A stretch of DNA of 64,000 nt from Nilaparvata lugens (lineage: Eukaryota > Arthropoda > Insecta > Hemiptera > Delphacidae), in the NCBI RefSeq assembly GCF_014356525.2, contig NC_052507.1, positions 58,688,053 to 58,752,052 on the forward strand, written 5' to 3'. Below the pieces are notes generated by a model, which had not been told where the DNA came from, made no database searches, and worked only from the letters and a program-made list of their open reading frames with translations. Positions 11,601-23,122 of this stretch are shown here, piece after piece. The stretch's first letter is position 1. The number at the start of each line of letters is the position of its first letter. Made by a program: the position numbers and the translations under genes.

Positions 11601-14600
11601 TATGGAAGAAAGAAAGGGAGTGAGTGATAGGAAAAAAAGAGGAACAGGGAATGGAGTATATTGCGAGAGAGAGAGAGATTGTGGAGAGAGGAGAAGTGGA
11701 AGAGAAACTATTTGGCAGTGTAGTTATGATGAGTATCAGGGTGAATGATGAAGATGAATGGACTAATGGACCTGAGTGGAGGTTCTCAAACTGTGGTACG
11801 CTCAACTGTTGTACTGTTTGGTGGTATACAAAAACTACTAATGTTAGAGGACAATGAAAAAAGTTGGACGATAGTTTTAGCACTGATTCTTGAAGCAACG
11901 ATTCATGATTGATTACCCAGTCGTCAATGAAATGCTATTGATTGTGAGTCAATACATTTTCAAAATGCCGTTTAAACTTTCTGGATCAATTCAACTGAAG
12001 TTTTTGTGAGAATAGTCACAAGGAGAAGAAGAATTCGGCGAAGGGAGTGAGTTTCGTTTCAAGCTTGGTTAGGTTGAGTTAGACTCGATTAAGTTGGGTC
12101 AGGCTTCTGTTATGGTAGAATACATGTGTTATGTGTTAAGGCTCTGTTCGAAATCGTTCTGTTCAAAAATGGAAAAATGTCTGCTAAGCTTTCCACCATC
12201 ATTATCCAATCTACCAGAAGCTGTTTTCAACAACAATATTTATAAATTACTAATCTCCAGTATTCAACTCAAAATTATTCATTTATTAATTGAAATACAT
12301 GAAACTAATTCAGTACTCCAATATTGGGATCCTCCCATCACTTAAAACATTGCATCTCAGCTTCAAAGAACAATTATTATTATATCATGCATAATGCATC
12401 CAGCTTACTTACTAGTTTTATACATGAATAACAATTATCATAATTACTCTATTAGGTCTTCTATCATTTTGAAATACAACAAGGCCGCAATTGCTACCTT
12501 TACTGCAGTCACAGCCAAACGCAAAGCACGTGTTTATACAATCAGATATTAATGTTACTGGAGTATTCTTTTATCTATGACACAATATTCATCTTCTTTT
12601 TTCTTCTTCTTTTTATTCTCCTTCTCCTTCACCATCATCATCTCCTTCTCCTTTTCCTTCTTCTTGATCTTCTTTTTCTTTTGTGGGGCCTTTCTTACGG
12701 CTATCATGTGGCGCTGGGCTTTCCATATACAATCTTCATACAATAACAATTTCGGTACTCTGGATGTTGGATGTCACATCCAGAGCAGTTTATTCAAAAA
12801 TTCATAAACATTTTATAAAATTTGAATAACAACTTTTCACAATGCAAAGTTTTTCCAAAATGATACTTCACTCACTACATAATTAAAAAGTTTGATAGAG
12901 AATAATTATAGAGTTATGAGACAAATTCACAATAAAAACTTTCTACAATGCAACATTTCCAAAATGATGTCACTATATAATAAAAATAGAAAATATGGAG
13001 TAATGATGAGTGACACTGACCACCCCAGTGTTGGGATCTTTGGCGCCGTTGCTGAAAGTGGAAGCGAGGGTGGAGCTGCAGCTCTCGTCGTAGTGCGCGT
13101 TTTGGCCGTCGTTGATGGCCGAGTTGATGCTGATCGTCCACATGCTGGCCGCATACCCGTCGCAGTTGCAGTCGTCGTCCTCCCCGCCGTCGCCCGACGC
13201 CCACACGTAGATGTTGCCCAGCTTGTTGCGCCCCTAAACCACAACACATCAAGTATAAAACAGTTACTATCATGAAGAGTATTGGAGGGAAATATATATT
13301 GAACACAACAAACGACGTCAAGTATAAAACAGTTACTATCATGAAGTATTGGAGGGAAATAATTATGGATTGAATACAATAAACGACATTAAGTAGAAAA
13401 CAGTTACTATCAATGAATTATCTTATGACTATGATACTATCATATGAATTATTAATATCCAATTGCAGGGAAATATGGATGATTGAATAATTGAAAAAGT
13501 ATATGGAGTATTGTTCACTTGGGCTGGCCACTAACGGTAGGACATGCATGTGCATGCATATTTCTCTTTTGTTGGCAGTGCAAAAAGAAATTTAGGGCCG
13601 GTTTCCGAGCTCGGGATCTAGCAGTCAGAAAATTTTTCGTAGTCCTCGTTTAAATTAAATTTCGAAAAAACTGGAAAATTCAACACAAAATAAAATAAAG
13701 AAATAATAGTGTGAAGTTTTGGCTATTTTGAATAATTTGGGGATGTTTCATTTGGTCAAGGAGGAACGTTTCCAATAATTTGAATCTGAAAGAAAACTTC
13801 AATTCTAAAGTTGATTAGAGGAAGAGCCTGATAGCCAATGCTATTCAAAAAGAAATTGATTTTAAAGCGTGGAAAGTGTGTCCAAAGAAGAAGTTTGGTT
13901 ATCCGCTTTCATCTTCATCATTTGATGGACGTCATATCAAGCAATACATCTATATAAATAAATACATCTATATAATTCGAGCCTCAAATTTTGACATTCA
14001 ATAACTTTTTTATGTGTGCACCGAATTTGATGATTTCTTTTTAGTTTTGTTCGTTATGTTCAGGACTAGGCTTATGGCCTATCAAATTTATAATCTGACT
14101 TCAGGACTCTTTCCTACGGTCCTTCAAAGTTTGCATGTAATCCTTATGGGAGAAGATTTGTGAGCTGGCCACACACAGAAATAAAAATCAGCTGTTGTAA
14201 TCACTGCGTCATCCAACAACTGTCGGTAGATCTGTTTTTCAATTTTCTTTCTACAGTTTCACAAAATTGTAATTCTTAATAATGCCGCGGTACGAACGAC
14301 GTTCAAATTTGGGTCGTAGAACTCGAAATGCTGTAAATTTAGAATAATATGCACGGGAAAATCAGCAGCAATGAGGCATACCATTCAATTCCCAGCAAGC
14401 TGCATTCAACTATAACTAAAAATACAAACTGCTGCATACCTAACTAAGCACATAGGAAGTTCATATTGAGATATAAATGTAAATACTAATTGTTGGATAA
14501 TTTTCATGAAAATATCACCTATCATAAAACACCTAAGGAGGCGTGGCTTGGTGATACAAAGTGTTGATTTTATGGAGATTGCCTTATCACACCGTTCCAC

Positions 14601-17600
14601 GCCATGCCCGATTCAGTGTGTGTGAGTTCTTCTATTCAAACCAATAAGCAAGAAGCATCTGGATGCAAAATGCCGCATAGTGCCTTCTCAGGTGTGCAAC
14701 CAGCTAAAGTTTGTCATGAGATGCATTACGGTAACTATTTGGTGGTACGAAGTTCGCCGGGCCTGCCAGTTCTTTTTAAGTTATTACAGCGTACATTAGA
14801 TTGAACCGTAGAAATACTGTAGACCATAGAAGATAATCCAATGATTAAAATAGTGTACGCCCATGTCTATTCTACATACAATGGCTGCTGAAAATCAATA
14901 TTTTTCAATATGCCTATTTCACAATTTGATTCAATCTCCACTCTAGAATGAAGAATGACAAATAAAAATTGAAGCTTTTAGTTAACTGAATAGTCGATTT
15001 GATTGACTGTCATATATCCAATCGCAAAATGAAAGCTCCATACAGAACACACTCATTTCTTGCGGCGTTGATTTTGTGTGCCGAAACTAAACGGAAAAAC
15101 GAAAAAAAAATGTGATTTCCATTTGGAGAAGAAAAAATGAAACGAATCATGTGTGTACGTCAGAGAATGATGAATTTGAGGCTGGCATTGTGTGATGTGT
15201 AAAAGATTTGCATATAAATTCGATCCAGTGTGGTTCAGTGATTTGACGTTGGTCGAATTTCAGTCTATTACGTCGTTGGGGCGCTGGGATTGGTTCCATT
15301 TTTCCCCGTGTGCATATATAATCCTCTCTAATTCCTTCCTTATTTGGATCCGAGTGCTTAGAGTTCCCGTGTTTTACTTTCATTACTGTTGCAATCGCTG
15401 GGGAGATTGTTCTGGGTTGTAGAGTATAGATTCATCTTTTTTTCAGAAAGATACAATCACTGGAAAGATTGTTTTGAATTGGAGTGTATTTATAGTAGAT
15501 TCATCAATTTTGATGGATTGTGGGATTGTTCCATGATTGAATCGAAACAGAAAATTTCCACAGTTTTTCCACAAACATAGTTATATTTGGACAAAACTCA
15601 ACTTTTATCAGTTGCTGAAACTGAAGTTCTCTGCAAATGCATGATACAGACTATACATGATAGAAATACATGAAGGTAGAAATTTCTACATAATTAATCA
15701 CAAATGTTCCACCAGTACTCTTCCAACACCCAATGAGTAGCAAAATTCATCAAAAACTCCTATTGAGTTATCTTCTTGAAAAAGAATGCCATTGCAGAAA
15801 GCAACAGGTCGCATGCAGACAGATTGATCGATTGAGTACTTTATTTATTTAGATTACAATATATATTGACTTTTACAGTTTTATATACAATATTTTACAA
15901 TACAGCAGAGTTTTAGATAAATTTACATAATATAAACTAGGAAAATAATTATTGAACTGTACCTATATGATATGAAGGCACATAGGAAGTCCATATTGAG
16001 ATATAAATGTAAATACAGATTGTTGGATAGTTTTCATGAAAATATCACCTATCATAAAACACCTAAGGAGGCGTGGTGATACAAAGTGTTGATTTTATGG
16101 AGATTGCCTTATCACACCGTTCCACGCCATGCCCGATTCAGTGTGTGTGAGTTCTTCTATTCAAACCAATAAGCAAGAAGCATCTGGATGCAAAATGCCG
16201 CATAGTGCCTTCTCAGGTGTGCAACCAGCTAAAGTTTTGTCATGAGATGCATTACGGTAACTATTTGGTGGTACGAAGTTCGCCGGGCCTGCCGGTTCTT
16301 TTTAAGTTATTACAGCGTACATTAGATTAAACCGTAGAAATACTGTAGACCATAGAAGATAATCCAATAATTAAAATAGTGTATTCCCATGTCTATTCTA
16401 CATACAATGGCTGCTGAAAATCAATATTTTTCAATAAGCCTATTTCACAATTTGATTCAATCTCCACTCTAGAATGAAGAATGACAAATAAAAATTGAAG
16501 CTTTTAGTTAACTGAATAGTCGATTTGATTGACTGTCATATATCCAATCGCAAAATGAAAGCTCCATACAGAACACACTCATTTCTTGCGGCGTTGATTT
16601 TGTGTGCCGAAACTAAACGGAAAAACGAAAAAAATTGTGATTTCCATTTGGAGAAGAAAAAATGAAACGAATCATGTGTGTACGTCAGAGAATGATGAAT
16701 TTGAGGCTGGCATTGTGTGATGTGTAAAAGATTTGCATATAAATTCGATCCAGTGTGGTTCAGTGATTTGACGTTGGTCGAATTTCAGTCTATTACGTCG
16801 TTGGGGCGCTGGGATTGGTTCCATTTTTCCCCGTGTGCATATATAATCCTCTCTAATTCCTTCCTTATTTGGATCCGAGTGCTTAGAGTTCCCGTGTTTT
16901 ACTTTCATTACTGTTGCAATCGCTGGGGAGATTGTTCTGGGTTGTAGAGTATAGATTCATCTTTTTTTCAGAAAGATACAATCACTGGAAAGATTGTTTT
17001 GAATTGGAGTGTATTTATAGTAGATTCATCAATTTTGATGGATTGTGGGATTGTTCCATGATTGAATCGAAACAGAAAATTTCCACAGTTTTTCCACAAA
17101 CATAGTTATATTTGGACAAAACTCAACTTTTATCAGTTGCTGAAACTGAAGTTCTCTGCAAATGCATGATACAGACTATACATGATAGAAATACATGAAG
17201 GTAGAAATTTCTACATAATTAATCACAAATGTTCCACCAGTACTCTTCCTACATACAATGGCTGCTGAAAATCAATATTTTTCAATAAGCCTATTTCACA
17301 ATTTAATTCAATCTCCACTCTAGAATGAAGAATGACAAATAAAAATTGGAGCTTATAGTTAACTGAATAGTCGATTTGATTGACTGTTTGATATCCAATC
17401 GCAAAATGAAAGCTCCATACAGAACTCACTCATTTCTCGCGGCGTTGATTTTGTGTGACGAACTAAACGGAAAACGAAAAAAAAATGTGATTTCCATTTG
17501 GAGAAAAAAAATGAAACGAATCATGTGTGTACGTCAGAGAATGATGAATTTGAGGCTGGCATTGTGTGATGTGTAAAAGATTTGCATATAAATTCGATCC

Positions 17601-20600
17601 AGTGTGGTTCAGTGATTTGACGTTGGTCGGATTTCAGTCTATTACGTCGTTGGGGCGCTGGGATTGGTTCCATTTTTCCCCGTGTGCATATATAATCCTC
17701 TCTAATTCCTTCCTTATTCGAATCCGAGTGCTTAAAGTTCCCGTGTTTTACTTTCATTACTGTTGCAATCGCTGGGGAGATTGTTCCGGGTTGTAGAATA
17801 TAGATTCATTTTTTTTTTCAGAAAATTACAATCACTGGAGAGATTGTTTTGAATTGGAGTGTATTTATAGTAGATTCATCATTTTTGATGGATTGTGGGA
17901 TTGTTTCATGATTGAATCAAAACAGAAATTGTCCACAGTTTTTCCACAAACATAGTTATATTTGGACAAAACTCAACTTTTATCAGTTGCTGAAACTGAA
18001 GTTCTCTGCAAATGCATGATACAGACTATACATGATAGAAATACATGAAGGTAGAAATTTCTACATAATTAATCACAAATGTTCCACCAGTACTCTTCCA
18101 ACACCCAATGAGTAGCAAAATTCATCAAAAACTCCTATTAAGTTATCTTCTTGAAAAAGAATGCCATTGCAGAAAGCAACAGGTCGCATGCAGACAGATT
18201 GATCGATTGAGTACTTTATTTATTTAGATTACAATATATATTGACTTTTACAGTTTTATATACAATATTTTACAATACAGCAGAGTTTTAGATAAATTTA
18301 CATAATATAAACTAAAAAAATAATTATTGAACTGTATATGATATGAAGAAAAAAGAAGCAATTTGGAATAACTATACAAGATAATATTGTAATGCATCTA
18401 CATAAATTGACTGAGCTTTGGACAGATTGAGATTATCGAATGTTGCAACGCACACAGACATCCGTCTGTCTGCGTTTGTGCATCACGTCTTCATGCAGAC
18501 GTTTGATCTCTCCTCTTTAATCTTTGCTGAGTAGGTTGCCCTCAAAGCTTCTGCCGCTATAATTCTGATTTCAAGTTGAAGGTCGTCACGACATCAAGTG
18601 GGAACGTGAACAAATCCTTTGATGTATCCGCATAGGGAAAACTCACTCATGATGATGTGTATCTTCACACATGTCGTTAATAAACTTGATAACGGATTAC
18701 CAGTGTCAGTGGCAACAGATAGAGAAGACAGCTTGAAAGCAATTTGGGGTGAATTTGATTACCATCAAGATCATGTAAAAACTTGATCATTGGTAAAACT
18801 TGACTACTATCAAGTTAAAGGTAACTAAAGTCTGTATTATCTGTACTTGTAACTGATAGACACTGATAATTGATCATCATTAGAAATTTATAAGTATAAA
18901 GATGTTAAACTAATCCGCCGCTTTTCTGGTGAAAATCTCATGAAAAATTGTGTTATTCCATCATTGATCTGAAAAAGTTCAATCGATTGATAATTTTTTT
19001 CTTATTCCTCAGTCACTGATGGAAATCTTCATCTATCACATTTATAATAATATAATGAATATGAATTGATTTTTGTTGTTGTTCTATGCAATGAATGTTT
19101 CTGAAACGAATCAGTCACATATGGAAAATTATGAGAAATAGTATTTATTCAAATGCTAATCGAAAAATAATTATTATTTAACGAAAATTCAAAGTTAAAT
19201 GCTGTGAACCACCCCTAATACTCCTGCACTGCAGCTATTGACAACAGGGTTAACAGCTGGATAACATCTAGTTACAGTTATAGTTTACAGCTATAGTTGA
19301 GAATGAGATGGTTCACAGCATTAAATTTTGAATTTTCGTCCAATAATAATTAATTCACATTTGTGGCGCATAAGTCTGTACGCACCTTCACAATTCTCTT
19401 GACATTAGTTTTCTCCATTCTGTAAAAATATAAGATTTTCCTAGTTTTGTACTGTCCACCGTTCGTAACTTGGCCTCTGGAAGGAATGCAGTCGATCTAG
19501 TTTTAGGCGTGACATATATGGCACTGGAAAGCCAGGTAGCGAGTACACAAACGCTGTGGTCTATTTGCCTTCGCCAAATGTAATTGAGCAATTTCCATCC
19601 CACCAAATTTGTAATTTAACCAGCAATCTATAAGTAAAATTACATCCGTACGTTTTTAGTCGTTACATAAAATAATAGAGTTTAAGATTCAAGTTCAACT
19701 TTCAACTCAGAATTCAACTTTTTCGATGAAACTAAAAAAAACATTGTTTTTTCTGAATATCACTTCGCTTAGACTTATTATAAGATGTACTAAAAAGGGT
19801 GAATTTTATGACAATATACCGGGGATAATGGTTAAGTTACTCTCTATTGGTTTTCAATATTGTTCATCCAACATATATTTTAGTAAAAATAGATTGAAAT
19901 GTACATCCATGTCGAGACAATTAGAAGTTTCCCCAGTCTGTGACATTGTAAAAATGCTAGTTCTATGGAGGCTATTCCACAAAATCACTATAACTATTTC
20001 AAAACCAATTTAATAAATCGCTATAACTATTTTAATAACTATTTTGAAACGGCTCCTAGCCTAATGAAAAAATAACACAACATTTCGACGTTTACTCCGG
20101 TCAGCTGTGGAAACAAAACTGAAAGCTGAATGGTGAATAGCTTTATCAGTGAGCACGGTTTGTAGTCACACTACCGAGTCGTCAACAACATGGCGCCACT
20201 CGTTCATTTTCACCCTACGCCTCAGACCTCAGAAACCAAGTTACGAGCGGTGGACAGTATGATGAATTCATAATTTTTCGCTATTGAATTGTTCAGAGAT
20301 ATTGCATGACATATTACCTACCTCATTGACTCCCCTGACTATGGCTCGCATGGTGGCATTCCTGGGTCCATCTACAGTCTTGCCATCATCGGTGGGACCC
20401 CAAGACGCGCTGTAGATGTCAATCAGGTTGGGCTCGTGGCCCATCGAGTTCGCCTCTATCAGATCTGTCATGTAAGGCTGGTCCAGCATACGGATTCCTG
20501 TGTTACAAACAAATGAAATTCATTGTTGAAACTTCATCTCCTCAACGTTAATAATAGTTTTGTAGTACCGTACTTCAGTACATTCATAGTAAATTTAATA

Positions 20601-23070
20601 TATGTGAAATTATATATTTTTATCAATATTATTATCATTAGAACAAATTGTCAAATTTAGAGGATGAACATTTGCAGCTCCAAGATGTTTTCTACAAATA
20701 GTTCAAGGCTCCATCACAATGTACTCTGTAGATTCTTATACGAATATTCTAAACTTATTAAATCATGAACTCTTAAAAAAAATGTAGGCCTACTGAAACT
20801 GAAACGGCGAGCTTTCAACTAATGAAATTCCATTCAGTAACCTGTGAATCCCAATATAATTTTGTATTTAATTGAATAGTAACCTACCCAGAAAGCCGTA
20901 TGTGCTCTAAATAGTTGATTGAAAAAGAATTAAGAATGTGAAAGTTGATCAAAGTATATCGTTTGTAAGAATTCTGACGTTACACTGTCCAAACTTGAGT
21001 CGGGCAACCCTTGGGTGAAAGCACTACATGCTCATCCTTGATAAATTTATAAACTTGAAAGAACTCTTTAAAATTAAATTATATTGTTTATGGGCTTAAC
21101 CCTTCATTATCAAATTCATTTATTAATTATTATTGACAAACAATATTCTTATATGATTTAGTAAATTTAAAATAAATGCAACTTGTCATCACATGTTGTT
21201 CCTTAGTGACCCTGTGTGTTCGACCTTGCTTATAGCTTATTTAGTTGCTAATATCATATTCATTTCAGAGGTCAATAGTAACCCATCATCGAGTTACTTG
21301 ATCCTGAGGAAATAGAGTACAATTAATCCTTTGATTAATTGTCAGGAAAATAATCTAGTATACTCTAGACATTTTTTCCTATTTCGTGTGACAAGGGTAC
21401 TTCCCAAAACAGGAATTAACCCTCAGATAAGTGCCGTCACCGACAGGAGACTGGTATAACCATCACACGTGGCTTAGGAAACACAAACAGGTTGGCCCTG
21501 TTTGATAAAGAAGTTTGCACTTCATTATCAAAAAATATTGCAATCTTCCAAGGTTGCTCATAAAATTAATTCTATCAAATGCAGTATCTCTAAAATATCA
21601 TTTGAAATCATTACACCTCAAAATAAGTTTCTGAAACATGATTCTAGATTCAATAAAATTGTTGAGAAACTTCAACTCATTCTACATATTCAACAGAAAA
21701 ATCATAATGAAAAAATTAATGGGGAATCTTGAATAAAGTTCGTGAAATGTATCTATACAGAAACTATCATATCGTAGCAATTTCACTTAGAAAACACGTA
21801 TCAAACCCATAAACAACCAACTAAAAGAGGTAGAACACACCATTTGAACAATAAAAATAGTTGGAATAACTTATCCAACTGACTGAAGGCATTGTCAGCG
21901 AAATAAGAATGGAGGTGGCCATAAATTGGCTTATGGCGTTTATTCACTTCAAGTTCTACTAATACTTGTCTCTCGGGCCATAAAAACGTTGATGGCAGCT
22001 GGGCAGGCAACTGCCATAAACTGTACGAGTTTTATGACTAGCTTTTAATTGGATACGGGTAAACGCTGTCATGAACCTGGCTCTTAAGGTGCAACTGAGG
22101 TGGTGTTTCCTTTAAAAAAAATAAGGGAGGATGAAGATGAAAACAGGAAAACTGGTAGAGGTAGAAGAAAAAGAAAAAGATGAACGTGAAGGAGTAGATG
22201 AAGACGAATAAGAAGAAGGAGAAGAAGAAGAAGAAGAAGAAGAAGAAGAGAAGAAGAAGAAGGAGAGGGAGAAGAAGGTCAGGAGAAGGAGAATATACGA
22301 ATTGAAGAGGAATAACTTAAAGACAAAGCATTATATGACATCAAGTCATGAAACAAGGAAGGACAACGGCACAAGGAATAATCAGTATACAGAGCAAAAT
22401 AAATAGAATGGAAGAGTGCGATGCTAAGACATGGTTGACATGGACTGATGGACAATCAGTGAAAAGCGTGTTTTGGTAAATTTGAATGAGGCTACAAGAA
22501 AAAATAAGAAGTAGTGAACTTACATGAATAATAAGAGAAAGGCAGATGAAGACAAAAATATGAGGAAAAGGTGAAAAGACAGGAAAGAGAGAAAGAAAGA
22601 GGAAAATAATAGTAGAACTTGAAACAGATGAAGCTGTGAAGTGATTCAATGAATCCTAAATAAGTCCCCTTCGTTACATTGTTGAGTGAGTAATACAATA
22701 ATCAGAAGTGGAAAAAAACGCATTAGTAAGTATAGTGAAGCTTCAGGAAGAAGTAACAGAGATACCAAGACAGATTTCAAATATTGACATGGGAGATAAT
22801 GGAAGAGGAAAAAAACGGAAGAAGTAAACGGAGAAGACTTTTGAGAGAGGAAAATTTTGAGAAAGATGAATTCATAGATATCAGGTGTGGAAGAAGATAG
22901 AGGGATAGAAGAAAAGTACCTACATGAATTAAGTAGGAAGTGAGAGTATCAACAGTATACCGATAGATGAGGGAAAAAGCGAGTGAAAGAGCAATAGAGA
23001 GGAAAGACCGATGAAGGGGTTGAGGACGCACAATGACGGATAAGAAGGATATCAGAATACAGAGAGAGAG

Positions 23071-23122
<52 letters not shown>

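Larger units (their letters stand above)
7779..13020 (-). other. PC2 intron, 5.2 kb
   Basis: It holds a short tandem repeat at 8046-8172, CGTCAACTT-type short repeats near 9045-9105, a pyrimidine-rich tract at about 10120-10580 and an opposing purine-rich tract at about 11100-11740, with a smaller CT tract at 12590-12690. A 135-codon open frame on the minus strand at 8555-8962 has no recognisable domain and I do not call it a gene. Confidence 0.65.
14448..18350. repeat. Large tandem repeat: unit about 1.5 kb, about 2.5 copies
   Basis: Copy 1 runs about 14448-15977. Copy 2 runs about 15978-17248 and lacks the unit end. Copy 3 runs about 17249-18350 and lacks the first roughly 420 bp of the unit. 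Start GCACATAGGAAGT(T/C)CATAT; end ATATGATATGAAG. Copies 1 and 2 are almost identical (offset 1525-1530) and copy 3 differs by scattered substitutions, so copy 1/2 is the younger duplication. The repeated minus-strand 78-codon frames inside the copies are not supported as genes. Confidence 0.9.
13234..20321 (-). other. PC2 intron, 7.1 kb
   Basis: It contains a minisatellite against the acceptor (13247-13420), a Helitron-like ORF relic (14282-14425), a large tandem repeat (14448-18350), a small foldback element (about 19171-19350) and a TA-flanked inverted-repeat element (19452-20257). Between about 18350 and 19170 and between 13420 and 14100 I see no recognisable feature. Confidence 0.65.

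Noticed and set aside
15147..15383. Conserved 78-codon minus-strand frame repeated at 16672 and 17521
   Set aside because: Its conservation is explained by the recent tandem duplication of the whole 1.5-kb unit. An overlapping + strand frame is conserved equally, so there is no coding signal.
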